Part shown: positions 27,565 through 37,000 of the stretch, one piece after another
Layout: each line of letters begins with the position of its first letter
How positions within the stretch are numbered: position 1 is the stretch's first letter
NCBI RefSeq assembly: GCF_000430545.1
Contig: NZ_KE387165.1
Location: forward strand, 728-64,727
Direction: 5' to 3'
DNA from: Tenacibaculum ovolyticum DSM 18103
GTDB taxonomy: Bacteria; Bacteroidota; Bacteroidia; Flavobacteriales; Flavobacteriaceae
Length of the DNA stretch: 64,000 bases
The notes under the pieces: generated by a model
Databases searched by the model: none
Seen by the model: only the letters and a program-made list of their open reading frames with translations
Told to the model about the DNA's origin: nothing
Position numbers and translations under genes: made by a program

Positions 27565-28443
27565 ATGAGTAATCAAATAGAACTTCGTCATTTACGTTAT
27601 TTTTTAGCCGTTGCTGAAGATTTACACTTTAGAAAAGCTGCTGAACGTCTTTATATTTCTCAACCTGGATTGAGTAGGCAAATAAAACAAATGGAAGATG
27701 ACTTAGATATTAAGTTGTTTATTCGCAATAATAGAAAAGTCGAATTAACTGAAGTTGGGAAATACTTAAAAAAAGAACTTACGCAAAATTTAAAAAACTT
27801 AGCGCACGTTTTTAACTACGCCAGATTATTACAAGATGGAAAAGATGGACATTTAAATTTTGGTTATGTAGGTTCTGCAATGCAAGAAATTATTCCTAAC
27901 CTATTAATTGAATTTAAAAAAGAACACCCTAATGTTCAATTTGGTTTAAAAGAACTAGATAACGAAAAACAAATTGATAGCTTATTATCTCAAGATATTG
28001 ATATAGGTTTTGTAAGATTAGATCGCGTACCAAGAGGACTTTCAATTAAACCAATTTTAAAAGAATCATTTTGTTTAGTATTGCCTAAAAATCATTTAGT
28101 AAATAAAGATAATTTTAAAGGTTTACATCAATTAAAAGATGAATCTTTCATTCTATTCGATCCCTCATATAGTCCCTCTTATTACGAAAAAGTAATGCAG
28201 ATTTTTGATGATAGTAAATTTGTTCCTATAGTATCTCACAATACAATTCACGCTGCATCAATTTATAAACTGGTAGAAAATAATTTTGGCTTGTCAATTG
28301 TTCCTAAATCGCTACAGTATGGGTATGATATGAATGTTAAGTTTATTGAACTTTCTAACATTTCTCAACGCACCACGCTATCTGTAGTTTGGGATAAAAA
28401 CAATAGAAATCCTATTGTTGACTCCCTTCTAAAAATAATTTAA
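27565..28443 (+). CDS. LysR family transcriptional regulator, probably of the hut genes
   Basis: A 292-residue regulator. The N-terminal winged helix-turn-helix (LRYFLAVAEDLHFRKAAERL, YISQPGLSRQIKQMED, residues 6-45) is typical LysR; the rest is a periplasmic-binding-protein-like effector domain. It is divergent from hutH with an 80-base shared gap that holds a LysR-type box, so control of histidine degradation, perhaps by urocanate, is a reasonable inference. Confidence 0.9.
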   Translation: MSNQIELRHLRYFLAVAEDLHFRKAAERLYISQPGLSRQIKQMEDDLDIKLFIRNNRKVELTEVGKYLKKELTQNLKNLAHVFNYARLLQDGKDGHLNFGYVGSAMQEIIPNLLIEFKKEHPNVQFGLKELDNEKQIDSLLSQDIDIGFVRLDRVPRGLSIKPILKESFCLVLPKNHLVNKDNFKGLHQLKDESFILFDPSYSPSYYEKVMQIFDDSKFVPIVSHNTIHAASIYKLVENNFGLSIVPKSLQYGYDMNVKFIELSNISQRTTLSVVWDKNNRNPIVDSLLKII

Positions 28444-28445
28444 AT

Positions 28446-28479
28446 AAAAAAGGTTGTCTAAATATTTAGACAACCTTTT
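28446..28479. terminator. Bidirectional terminator between lysR-type gene and phosphatase gene
   Basis: AAGGTTGTCTAAA, TA and TTTAGACAACCTT form a perfect stem flanked by A- and T-runs, between convergent genes. Confidence 0.88.
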
Positions 28480-28504
28480 AAGCTTTACAACGAAAACTAT
28501 ATTA

Positions 28505-30706
28505 TTATTTAATTCTAATTTTTTTAGTATAATTTACATCTCCTGAATTCATCTTTACGACATAAGTTCCTTTTGCTAATTGCCCTACATTAAAACCAAT
28601 GTTATAAATTCCTTTAGCATGTTTTTTATTTGAAATTAAAGTTTTTATTTTTATACCTGCAAGATTGTATATCTCTACAGTAATACTGCATTCTTTTTGA
28701 ACAAAATAGTGAACATTACCTTTTTCAGACATTGGATTAGGATATATTCCTAACACAACAAATGTTTCTTTAATATCTTTATTTTCTTTTGCTTTTATAT
28801 AATTAACATAATCTCCATAATTTTTATCAGCAGATTTTTTTGACACATTACTTGTTAACTTCACACCGCATACTCCTTTATCTACGTAATAACTTTTGTA
28901 GTGATATTGACCTGTATTTGGCTTTGTAATATCTTTCATAAAATACCAATCTGCCTGTACTCTATCTTCTTTTACATCTAAAATATAATAACCATGTTTT
29001 GTTAAATTAACATCTTTCATGTGTTTATTTAACTTTTTGGTATACCATTCTGCAATACTTGCAGCAACACCTCCTGCTGCATCTAAATTTTGCGAGGTTA
29101 CACTTGGCACAATAAATTCTGCCGCTAAACATTTATCATTGTACATTGTATTACCTATATAAGTACTATGAATATCTCCTGTTAACACTACAATATTATC
29201 AATACTATTATCGCTTATGTATTTATAAATCTTAGCTCTCTCTTCTGTAAATCCATCCCAAGCATCTTTTGTTGGCACTCCTTTATAGTACATCATCATT
29301 ACTTGATTTCCTATAATTCGCCATGTAGCACTTGAACTTGATAATTTATTTAATAACCAATCAAACTGAGGTTTCCCTAATATTGATTTATAAGATGCGC
29401 TTCGTCCTGCCGTTTTTTCTATTGACTCTTTTTTTAAATCACCCTTCTTAAGTGATTTTTCAAGTAATGAAACTAATTTATCTTCATTAAACCTTGAATC
29501 TGCCCTTCTTTTTCCAACAGTTTTATAACTATATACCAAACTTGTTATTCCATCTAGTACAAATTCTTTTTCTGATTTTGTTAGCTTTGATGTTTCAATA
29601 AAATATGGCATAATTTCTTCTAAAGCTATTTTAATTTCTTCTGGAGTTTCAACAGCTTGTGTTTTAACCATCCTTTCTACCTTACTTTTCAGCTTTTCTT
29701 CTTTAGTATGCTTTTTCTTTTCTTTTACAACGACTCCTTTATTAGCTAATGTTTCCCCTCTTCCTTCTATTCGAGTATCTAACATTAACAAATCTGCTAA
29801 ATTTCCATAAGAAAAACTTCTATATAATCGATATTCTTGTATTGAATTAGCTCTAACTGGTTGCCATTCAAAATATGCTTTGTAAGCATTATTTTTCCTT
29901 GTTTCCCAACTTCCTTCCTTTGATTCTGTATGATTTTCGGCTCCAAATTTATCTGCATCATTCGCAAACTCATGATCATCCCAAATAAGAATAAAAGGAT
30001 GTTGTTGGTGTAACTCTCTTAACATTGGATCTAAACGATAATATGAATAACGAATTCTATAATCATTTAAAGTTACAATCTCGTTCTTAGGTAAATGCCC
30101 ACGGCCTATAGATTTTTTATATCCATAACCTCCGCTTTCATATTCATAAATGTAATCTCCTAAATGAATTACAGCATCAATGTCTTTTCTTTTTGCTAAT
30201 TCTTTATAAGCATTAAAATATCCATTTTGATAATTTGAACATGAAACCACTCCAAAACGTACATTACTCACGTTCTCTGTTGGTGAGGTTCTTGTTTTTC
30301 CTATTATCGATTTTTTTCCTAGTGCTTCAAATTGATAATAGTATGATGTATTGGGTTCTAAATCTCTAACATCTATTTTAACAGTATAATCTACCTTATC
30401 GTTTGTAACTACACTTCCTTGTTTTACAATGTTTGTAAAATTAACATCTGTTGCCATTTTCCAACTAACATTAACTGCTGCATTATTTGTTGTTATACGT
30501 GTCCATATAACCACAGCATCTTTTAAAGGGTCTCCTGAAGCTAATCCGTGATAAAACGGAGCTAAAGAAGTATCAAAATAATCTTCTATGGCTCCATTTT
30601 TAGATGATCTCGCAATTTTAGTTACAACACCTTCTTCTTGGGCATTAATCGTTGTAATAGCTAGCAATAAAACTGCTATTATAATGTAGTTTAATCTTTT
30701 ATACAT
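28505..30706 (-). CDS. PhoD-like alkaline phosphatase with type IX secretion tail
   Basis: A 733-residue secreted metallophosphatase. A signal peptide (ending TINAQ) is followed by the PhoD N-terminal domain (FYHGLASGDPLKDAVVIWTRI). The metal-site blocks are FGVVSCSNYQNGYFNAY, DAVIHLGDYIYEYESGGYG, FILIWDDHEFANDADK and VVLTGDIHSTYIG. The last 70 residues are a Por-type sorting domain (LGIYPNPMSEKG ... KGTYVVKMNSGDVNYTKKIRIK), so export across the outer membrane by the type IX system is expected. A Lys/Glu-rich insertion near 330-390 is unusual. It probably releases phosphate from organic esters. Confidence 0.92.
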   Translation of the reverse strand: MYKRLNYIIIAVLLLAITTINAQEEGVVTKIARSSKNGAIEDYFDTSLAPFYHGLASGDPLKDAVVIWTRITTNNAAVNVSWKMATDVNFTNIVKQGSVVTNDKVDYTVKIDVRDLEPNTSYYYQFEALGKKSIIGKTRTSPTENVSNVRFGVVSCSNYQNGYFNAYKELAKRKDIDAVIHLGDYIYEYESGGYGYKKSIGRGHLPKNEIVTLNDYRIRYSYYRLDPMLRELHQQHPFILIWDDHEFANDADKFGAENHTESKEGSWETRKNNAYKAYFEWQPVRANSIQEYRLYRSFSYGNLADLLMLDTRIEGRGETLANKGVVVKEKKKHTKEEKLKSKVERMVKTQAVETPEEIKIALEEIMPYFIETSKLTKSEKEFVLDGITSLVYSYKTVGKRRADSRFNEDKLVSLLEKSLKKGDLKKESIEKTAGRSASYKSILGKPQFDWLLNKLSSSSATWRIIGNQVMMMYYKGVPTKDAWDGFTEERAKIYKYISDNSIDNIVVLTGDIHSTYIGNTMYNDKCLAAEFIVPSVTSQNLDAAGGVAASIAEWYTKKLNKHMKDVNLTKHGYYILDVKEDRVQADWYFMKDITKPNTGQYHYKSYYVDKGVCGVKLTSNVSKKSADKNYGDYVNYIKAKENKDIKETFVVLGIYPNPMSEKGNVHYFVQKECSITVEIYNLAGIKIKTLISNKKHAKGIYNIGFNVGQLAKGTYVVKMNSGDVNYTKKIRIK

Positions 30707-30879
30707 TTGTGTTAGTTTTTAATAAGTTAATTGGTAATCGTTTTATTAGTATTGTTTCCTTTTACTTTAATAAAGTATTCTCCACTAAAAAAAATTCAGT
30801 GTTAATCGTAATGGTTTGATTTTTTTAGAGCATAACTATCTTTATACATCAATTTCCTAAAGCTGAGTATATCGCTATT
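30707..30879. other. Upstream region of the PhoD-like gene
   Basis: Non-coding and AT-rich; it probably contains the phosphatase promoter. It directly adjoins the decayed phosphatase remnant. Confidence 0.4.
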
Positions 30880-31210
30880 TCAATATTCCCAACTTCTTTA
30901 GAATCTTTAATTCCAAAACATAAGTTGCATTAGAGATTAAGTTCGATAACTTTACAAAACTGTTATTCATTAATTTAGAATTCACTTGCTTAGTGATTTC
31001 TTTTTATAAAGGATAATTGTATCAATCTATACCAAAAAAATTCAGCTTCATAATACGCTCTTAGGGTTGTTTTCTGAAGTTTGATGCCAACCAATTATAA
31101 TAGTAGTTAAAGGATTCTCGGTTAAGACTAATCGGTATTTTATCATTACCTGCCAATGAGGTGAATACAATACTTAAATGAAGTGTCGTTAATAGTTTTT
31201 GAAGGGACAT
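30880..31210 (-). pseudogene. Decayed purple-acid-phosphatase-like metallophosphoesterase (5' part only)
   Basis: Reading the minus strand from the ATG at 31208-31210 gives a signal-peptide-like start (MSLQKLLTTLHLSIVFTSLAG). A frameshift leads into KYRLVLTENPLTTIIIGWHQ then TSENNPKSVL and a stop. After further frame changes comes NNSFVKLSNLISNATYVF then GIKDSKEVGN. These pieces follow, in order, the N-terminal fibronectin-like domain of purple acid phosphatases (Y-R-L-x-x-x-x-NP-x-TT-x-x-x-GW-x-Q; F-V-x-L-x-x-L-x-x-NT-x-Y-x-F-x-I-KDS). The catalytic domain is absent. It lies just upstream of a functional PhoD-like phosphatase. Confidence 0.65.
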
Positions 31211-31496
31211 ATTTTAAAATTTTTACACGAAACTAAACTATTATTAAAGTAAATACTATGCATGCATAGTAACTTAACCAAAAGTTAAATTTCATAACAT
31301 TACTGTAACTTTTATTTAAAAAACTACTAACCAATAGTTAACACTTACAAAGGCAACATATAATAATTTAGCTAATTATTTAATTCGTTTTTATCAATAC
31401 TTTTATTCAACTATTTATCAATTCCTCTTGGGCTATCTCATATACTTGTATATTAAATTTTAAATCATTCCATAAAAAAATGAGTATCTTTGGCCA
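31211..31496. other. Intergenic region
   Basis: No gene found. Near its right end TATCTTTG (31485-31492) fits the TAnnTTTG box, but it is only five bases before the GTG used by the next gene, which would make that transcript almost leaderless. Confidence 0.35.
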
Positions 31497-31820
31497 GTGA
31501 TTTTCATCTCTAAACATATCGTTCCCAAAGGGTTTGTTGGTATTACGCTCTTTCCTTTCATCTTTTTAAAACGAAAAGATTTAAAACTTAATTATGAGCT
31601 TGTAAATCATGAAAAAATTCATTTACGTCAACAAAAAGAGCTCCTTATTGTTTTCTTTTACCTTTTTTATTTTTTTGAATGGTTTGTTAAATTTTTAAAA
31701 TATCGAAATAGTTTTAAAGCATATAAAAACTTAAGTTTTGAGCGAGAAGCCTATCTAAATGAAGAGAATTTGTATTATTTAGAGAAAAGAAAAACTTGGG
31801 CTTTCCTTTACTATTTATAA
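31497..31820 (+). CDS. Small conserved-looking protein with an HEKIH motif
   Basis: A 107-residue basic protein starting at GTG 31497; the only nearby ATG is out of frame and stops at once. NHEKIHLRQQKELL (about residues 37-50) has the HExxH form of a zinc site, followed by a hydrophobic helix (LIVFFYLFYFFEWFVKFL) and FEREAYLNEENLYYL, whose Glu could be the third ligand. This resembles the zinc-site half of a small membrane metallopeptidase, but activity is not shown. Similar proteins occur in Flavobacteriia as hypotheticals. Confidence 0.7.
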   Translation: MIFISKHIVPKGFVGITLFPFIFLKRKDLKLNYELVNHEKIHLRQQKELLIVFFYLFYFFEWFVKFLKYRNSFKAYKNLSFEREAYLNEENLYYLEKRKTWAFLYYL

Positions 31821-31850
31821 TTAATGAAAGAATCCTAATTTCTTTTAAGA

Positions 31851-31893
31851 AATTCGTAAATTGCACCATCAATTTTCTATAAAATTTACGAAT
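31851..31893 (+). promoter_or_regulatory. Inverted repeat reaching into the icmF start codon
   Basis: ATTCGTAAATT (31852-31862) is exactly repeated inverted as AATTTACGAAT (31883-31893), the last two bases being the A and T of the icmF ATG at 31892. In RNA this would be an 11-bp stem hiding the start codon; as DNA it could be an operator. Confidence 0.45.
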
Positions 31894-34800
31894 GGAACAA
31901 ATAGCACCTTATAAACCAATACATAAAGTAAGAATTGTAACAGCCGCTTCATTATTTGATGGACACGATGCTGCCATAAATATTATGCGTAGAATTATTC
32001 AATCTACCGGAGTTGAAGTTATTCATCTTGGGCACGATAGAAGTGTTGAAGAAGTAGTAAACTGTGCAATACAAGAAGATGCTAATGCTATTGCAATGAC
32101 CTCTTATCAAGGAGGACATACTGAGTATTTTAAATACATGTATGACTTACTAAAAGAAAGAGGAGCTTCTCACATCAAGATTTTTGGTGGTGGTGGTGGT
32201 GTAATCCTTCCTGAAGAAATTAAGGAATTAATGGATTACGGGATTACTCGTATCTATTCTCCTGATGACGGTCGTGAGTTAGGATTACAAGGAATGATTA
32301 ATGATTTAGTAAAAACTTCTGATTTTGCTATTGGAAATATTTTAAACGGAGAAATTAATCATTTAGCAGAAAAAGAAATAGGAAGCATTGCTCGTATTAT
32401 CTCTTCTGCCGAAAATTTTCCTGAAGTAGCTAAAGAAACTTTAGATACAATTCATGAAAAAAATAAAAATTCTAAAACACCCGTTTTAGGAATTACAGGA
32501 ACTGGTGGGGCTGGTAAATCGAGTTTAGTAGACGAATTAGTTCGTCGTTTCTTAATTGATTTTCCAGAAAAAACTATTGGTTTAATTTCTGTAGATCCAT
32601 CAAAACGTAAAACAGGTGGTGCTTTGTTAGGAGATCGTATTCGTATGAATGCCATTAATAACGAACGTGTTTATATGCGTTCTTTAGCTACCCGTCAATC
32701 AAACTTAGCCTTATCTAAATATGTAAACGAAGCTGTACAGGTTTTAAAAGCTGCTGAGTTTGATTTAATTATTTTAGAAACTTCTGGTATTGGACAATCT
32801 GACACAGAAATTATAGAGCATTCAGATACTTCATTGTATGTAATGACTCCTGAATTTGGTGCTGCAACTCAGTTAGAAAAAATTGACATGCTTGATTTTG
32901 CTGATTTAGTAGCCATTAATAAATTTGACAAACGTGGTGCTTTAGATGCAATACGTGATGTTAAAAAGCAATACATGCGTAACAACAATTTATGGGATGT
33001 TCATATGGATGACATGCCTGTTTTTGGAACTATCGCTTCTCAATTTAACGATCCGGGAATGAATACGCTATACAAACGTATTATGGATAAATTGGTTGAA
33101 AAAACTGGAGTTGATTTAAAATCTAGTATGGAAATTACCAAAGAAATGTCTGAAAAGATATTTGTAATTCCACCTAGTAGAGTTCGTTATTTATCAGAAA
33201 TATCTGAGAGCAACAGAGCGTATGATAAAAAAGTAGATGACCAAGTTATCGTTGCTCAAAAACTATATGGTATTCATCAAACAATTCTTTCGATTGTAAA
33301 TGTCACGTCGAGTGCGCTCGAGACGTCTTTCATTTCTAAAAATGGAATTGATCAGGATGAAATTTTATCTCTCGACTCCGCTCAAGACGACAAAGAGTTT
33401 TTAAAATTATTAATTGCTCAATTTGATAAAGTAAAACTAAATCTTGATCCACATAACTGGGAAGTTATTTTAAACTGGAAAGAGAAAGTTAAAAAATACA
33501 AAGACCCTGTTTATAGTTTTAAAGTAAGAGATAAAGTTATAAATATAGATACACACAGTGAGTCTTTATCACACACACAAGTTCCGAAAGTAGCCTTACC
33601 AAAATACCAAGCTTGGGGAGATTTATTACGTTGGAATTTACAAGAAAATGTTCCTGGAGAGTTTCCATATACCGCAGGATTATATCCTTTTAAAAGAACA
33701 GGGGAAGACCCAACAAGAATGTTTGCTGGTGAAGGTGGACCAGAACGTACAAACAGACGTTTTCATTATGTAAGTTTAGGAATGCCTGCAAAGCGTTTAT
33801 CTACAGCTTTTGATAGTGTAACGCTGTATGGTAATGATCCAGGAGTTAGACCTGATATTTATGGAAAAATCGGTAATGCAGGAGTTTCAATTTGTTGTTT
33901 GGATGATGCTAAGAAATTATTTTCTGGTTTCGAATTAACACACGCTTTAACCTCTGTAAGTTTAACGATTAATGGTCCTGCGCCAATGTTGTTAGGTTTC
34001 TTTATGAATGCGGCTATCGATCAGAATTGTGAGAAATACATTAAAGAAAATAACTTAGAAGAATTAGTTGAAGCTAAATTTAAGGAAATTTATGATTCAA
34101 AAAATTTAGAAAGACCTGTTTACCAAGGAGATTTACCTCAAGGTAATGATGGTTTAGGATTACTATTATTGGGATTAACTGGTGATATGATTTTACCTGC
34201 AGATGTATATGCAGAAATTAAAAAAACAACACTAGCTCAAGTTCGTGGTACTGTACAAGCTGATATTTTAAAGGAAGACCAAGCACAAAATACGTGTATC
34301 TTTTCTACAGAATTTGCATTACGCTTAATGGGTGATGTACAAGAATATTTTATTAAAGAACAGGTACGTAATTTTTATTCAGTTTCTATTTCTGGATACC
34401 ATATTGCCGAAGCTGGAGCCAACCCTATTACACAATTGGCTTTAACATTATCTAACGGATTTACTTATGTTGAATACTATTTATCTCGTGGTATGGACAT
34501 TAATAAATTCGGACCAAACTTATCATTCTTTTTCTCTAACGGAATTGACCCTGAATATTCAGTAATTGGTCGTGTTGCTCGTAAAATTTGGGCTAAGGCT
34601 TTAAAATATAAATACGGTGCTAATTCAAGAGCACAAATGTTAAAATATCATATTCAAACTTCTGGTCGTTCTTTACACGCTCAGGAAATTGATTTTAACG
34701 ATATCCGTACAACGCTTCAAGCTTTATACGCTATTAATGATAACTGTAACTCATTGCATACAAATGCCTATGACGAAGCTATTACAACACCTACTGAAGA

Positions 34801-35344
34801 ATCGGTACGTAGAGCAATGGCAATTCAGTTAATTATCAACAAAGAATTAGGTTTAACTAAAAATGAAAACCCTATTCAAGGAGCTTTTATTATTGAGGAG
34901 TTAACCGATTTAGTAGAAGAAGCTGTTTTATTAGAGTTTGATAGAATTACTGAACGTGGTGGTGTTTTAGGAGCTATGGAAACAATGTATCAGCGTTCTA
35001 AAATACAAGAAGAGAGTTTGTACTACGAAACCTTAAAACATACAGGAGAATTCCCTATTATTGGTGTAAATACTTTCTTGAGTTCTAAAGGTTCTCCAAC
35101 AGTACAACCTGCAGAAGTTATTCGTGCTACCGAAGAAGAAAAAAAGTATCAAATAAAAACAAAAGAGATACTAAACAAAGCCAATGATGGTAAAGTTCAA
35201 GAACAATTAGCGATTCTTCAAAAAGCAGCTGTTCAGAATGAAAATTTATTTGACAAATTAATGGAAGCTACAAAGTTCTGTTCTTTAGGTCAAATTACCG
35301 AAGCTTTATTTAAAGTTGGTGGACAATACAGAAGAAATATGTAA
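31892..35344 (+). CDS. icmF: Fused acyl-CoA mutase with G-protein chaperone (IcmF type)
   Basis: A 1150-residue fusion of three parts: an adenosylcobalamin-binding domain ([13 protein letters not shown], 20-32), a MeaB-like GTPase (P-loop [12 protein letters not shown], 200-211, and NKFDKRG near 345), and a methylmalonyl/isobutyryl-CoA mutase barrel ([20 protein letters not shown] and [19 protein letters not shown]). The enzyme rearranges branched acyl-CoA such as isobutyryl-CoA to n-butyryl-CoA using B12, with its own repair chaperone. Residues about 469-502 ([16 protein letters not shown] and onward to LDSAQDDKE) are encoded by an inserted palindromic repeat and do not look like family sequence. 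A terminator follows. Confidence 0.93.
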   Translation: MEQIAPYKPIHKVRIVTAASLFDGHDAAINIMRRIIQSTGVEVIHLGHDRSVEEVVNCAIQEDANAIAMTSYQGGHTEYFKYMYDLLKERGASHIKIFGGGGGVILPEEIKELMDYGITRIYSPDDGRELGLQGMINDLVKTSDFAIGNILNGEINHLAEKEIGSIARIISSAENFPEVAKETLDTIHEKNKNSKTPVLGITGTGGAGKSSLVDELVRRFLIDFPEKTIGLISVDPSKRKTGGALLGDRIRMNAINNERVYMRSLATRQSNLALSKYVNEAVQVLKAAEFDLIILETSGIGQSDTEIIEHSDTSLYVMTPEFGAATQLEKIDMLDFADLVAINKFDKRGALDAIRDVKKQYMRNNNLWDVHMDDMPVFGTIASQFNDPGMNTLYKRIMDKLVEKTGVDLKSSMEITKEMSEKIFVIPPSRVRYLSEISESNRAYDKKVDDQVIVAQKLYGIHQTILSIVNVTSSALETSFISKNGIDQDEILSLDSAQDDKEFLKLLIAQFDKVKLNLDPHNWEVILNWKEKVKKYKDPVYSFKVRDKVINIDTHSESLSHTQVPKVALPKYQAWGDLLRWNLQENVPGEFPYTAGLYPFKRTGEDPTRMFAGEGGPERTNRRFHYVSLGMPAKRLSTAFDSVTLYGNDPGVRPDIYGKIGNAGVSICCLDDAKKLFSGFELTHALTSVSLTINGPAPMLLGFFMNAAIDQNCEKYIKENNLEELVEAKFKEIYDSKNLERPVYQGDLPQGNDGLGLLLLGLTGDMILPADVYAEIKKTTLAQVRGTVQADILKEDQAQNTCIFSTEFALRLMGDVQEYFIKEQVRNFYSVSISGYHIAEAGANPITQLALTLSNGFTYVEYYLSRGMDINKFGPNLSFFFSNGIDPEYSVIGRVARKIWAKALKYKYGANSRAQMLKYHIQTSGRSLHAQEIDFNDIRTTLQALYAINDNCNSLHTNAYDEAITTPTEESVRRAMAIQLIINKELGLTKNENPIQGAFIIEELTDLVEEAVLLEFDRITERGGVLGAMETMYQRSKIQEESLYYETLKHTGEFPIIGVNTFLSSKGSPTVQPAEVIRATEEEKKYQIKTKEILNKANDGKVQEQLAILQKAAVQNENLFDKLMEATKFCSLGQITEALFKVGGQYRRNM
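33301..33394. repeat. Palindromic repeat inserted in frame inside icmF
   Basis: TGTCACGTCGAGTGCGCTCG and onward (33301) is matched in inverted orientation by TCTCGACTCCGCTCAAGACG (33368), i.e. two arms of the type TGTC-x(3)-TCGAG-x(4)-TCGAGA. Such elements are normally intergenic in Flavobacteriia (family knowledge). Here the length keeps the frame and both arms are translated. Confidence 0.75.
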
Positions 35345-35402
35345 GCAAACAATGTTTGCTAATAATTATAGAACCTCACATTTACTTGTGAGGTTTTTTG
35401 TT
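35344..35402 (+). terminator. Terminator of icmF (plus an adjacent small palindrome)
   Basis: CCTCACA and TGTGAGG (35374-35393) form a stem followed by TTTTTTGTTTTT. Upstream, AGCAAACAATGTTTGCT (35344-35360) is a second small palindrome right after the stop codon. Confidence 0.8.
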
Positions 35403-35454
35403 TTTAATACGTAATGTTAATCATAAAAAAGAGACTACATTTTAAAATGTAATT

Positions 35455-36090
35455 ATGACACTTACACAACAATTAAAAGAATTAGCCGATAATAGTGAAA
35501 AAAGGCATCCTGGTGAGCCTCAAATCATCATGAAAGCTGCTATTACCGAACTAGAAAAAACAAATATATTAGCCGAGGTTATAAAAACAGGTGATACATT
35601 TCCTGATTTTTCTTTACCTAATGCAACTGGTGAATTAACCGCTCTTAATACACTTCTTAAAAAAGGGAAAATAGTACTTACTTTTTACAGAGGCGGTTGG
35701 TGCCCATATTGTAATTTAGCTTTAAAAGCATTGCAAAACGCACTTCCTGAAATTAATGACAAAGGAGCTACGCTTATTGCAATTACGCCAGAAACGCCTG
35801 ATAATTCTCTTAATTCAAAAGAAAAAAATAATTTAGAGTTTGAAATCTTAACAGATAGCAATAATGATTTAGCAAGGTCTTTAGGTTTACTATATAAATT
35901 ACCAGAAAACTTAACAACTCTTTATAATAGCTTTGGAATTAACCTTCTTAAAAGTCAAGGAAATAATGAGAACGAATTGCCTATTGCTGCAACTTATATT
36001 ATTGATACAGATAAAAAAATAACGTACGATTATATTGTTGAAGATTATAAATTAAGAGCCGATCCTTTAGCTATTATCGCTGCTCTTTAA
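35455..36090 (+). CDS. Peroxiredoxin-like AhpC/TSA family protein
   Basis: A 211-residue thioredoxin-fold protein. FPDFSLPNATGE (49-60) starts the AhpC/TSA domain and FYRGGWCPYCNLAL holds CPYC at Cys83 and Cys86, as in the peroxiredoxin-like family close to Bcp/PRX-like2. There is no signal peptide, so it is cytosolic; reduction of peroxides or disulfides is expected. It pairs with the DUF547 gene 13 bases downstream, and the two are bracketed by icmF 3'-end sequence on each side. Confidence 0.88.
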   Translation: MTLTQQLKELADNSEKRHPGEPQIIMKAAITELEKTNILAEVIKTGDTFPDFSLPNATGELTALNTLLKKGKIVLTFYRGGWCPYCNLALKALQNALPEINDKGATLIAITPETPDNSLNSKEKNNLEFEILTDSNNDLARSLGLLYKLPENLTTLYNSFGINLLKSQGNNENELPIAATYIIDTDKKITYDYIVEDYKLRADPLAIIAAL

Positions 36091-36102
36091 AATATTTTAA
36101 TA

Positions 36103-36795
36103 ATGTATAAACACTTAAATAAACTTTCTGAGCAACTTTTACTTCATGTAAAACTAGATAAAAACGTCTCAGAAATTCGTTTAGAGTTAGCCTGTTTCGA
36201 TTTTAAAAAATTAAATAATTCGCTTATTAATGATACTCAAAAAAAAGCATTTTGGATTAACATCTACAATGCTTTTTATCAAATATTAAGAGAAAAAGAG
36301 AAAGTTAACAAACAAATTATCTACAAGAAAAAGCTATTTACAATTGCTGGTACAATGTTTAGTTTAGATGATGTAGAACACGGAATATTAAGAAGGTATC
36401 GTTATAAATATTCATTGGGTTTTATTGCTAATTTATTTCCTCCTAAAATAATTAAAAAACTTGCCGTCTCTAAAATTGATTATCGTATTCACTTTGCATT
36501 AAATTGTGGTGCAAAAAGTTGTCCGCCAATTGCCTTTTACACTCCTTTAAATCTTGAAGAAGAATTAAACTTAGCTACTCAATCTTTTTTAGAAAGTGAA
36601 ACCGATTTTTATCCTGATAAAAAAGAAATACATACAACAGCTCTTTTTAAATGGTTTTTAGCCGATTTCGGAGACATAAAAGGAATTAAAAATATATTTA
36701 AAACGCAACTAGGTAAAGATATTTCTGATTATAAAATAAAGTACAAAGAATATTCTTGGGAAGAAGATTTAGCGAACTTTAAAGATGAAATTTAA
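36103..36795 (+). CDS. DUF547 family protein
   Basis: A 230-residue protein with the DUF547 core: KKAFWINIYNAFYQIL (48-63), FSLDDVEHGILRR and, as the most conserved block, RIHFALNCGAKSCPPIAFY with an invariant-looking Cys pair; it ends with FKWFLADFGD and a YKIKYKEYSWEED tail. DUF547 has a papain-like topology in fold predictions, but no activity is established to my knowledge. No signal peptide is visible here. It is probably co-transcribed with the peroxiredoxin-like gene. Confidence 0.88.
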   Translation: MYKHLNKLSEQLLLHVKLDKNVSEIRLELACFDFKKLNNSLINDTQKKAFWINIYNAFYQILREKEKVNKQIIYKKKLFTIAGTMFSLDDVEHGILRRYRYKYSLGFIANLFPPKIIKKLAVSKIDYRIHFALNCGAKSCPPIAFYTPLNLEEELNLATQSFLESETDFYPDKKEIHTTALFKWFLADFGDIKGIKNIFKTQLGKDISDYKIKYKEYSWEEDLANFKDEI

Positions 36796-36820
36796 ATACC
36801 ATCGCTACCAAATTCTTCTT

Positions 36821-36872
36821 TTCTAAGTCAAATTACCGAAGCTTTATTTAAAATTACGTAAACAATATAGAA
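36821..36872 (+). pseudogene. Decayed copy of the icmF 3' end
   Basis: Bases 36827-36852 are identical to 35289-35314 near the end of icmF (26 of 26), and the match continues imperfectly on both sides for about 50 bp in total. The copy is followed, like the original, by a CCTCACAT ... TGTGAG terminator. It encodes no start and only about 15 recognisable residues, so it is a fragment. Confidence 0.75.
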
Positions 36873-36879
36873 GGCAATG

Positions 36880-36907
36880 CCCTCACATCCATTTGTGAGT
36901 TTTTTTG
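36880..36907 (+). terminator. Terminator after the icmF fragment
   Basis: CTCACA and TGTGAG pair around TCCATT and are followed by a T-run and TTTGTTTG. It is the counterpart of the icmF terminator and serves the DUF547 transcript. Confidence 0.7.
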
Positions 36908-37000
36908 TTTGCAAAATTTTCTATTTATAGAATATTTGTAGCTTTAAATATTTAACAAAAAACTATTCAATTTTAATGTGAATTCGACAGAAGAAAAAGG

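Noticed and set aside
31851-31893. Cobalamin riboswitch before icmF
   Set aside because: The leader is too short and has no B12-box-like conserved sequence; only a simple inverted repeat is present.
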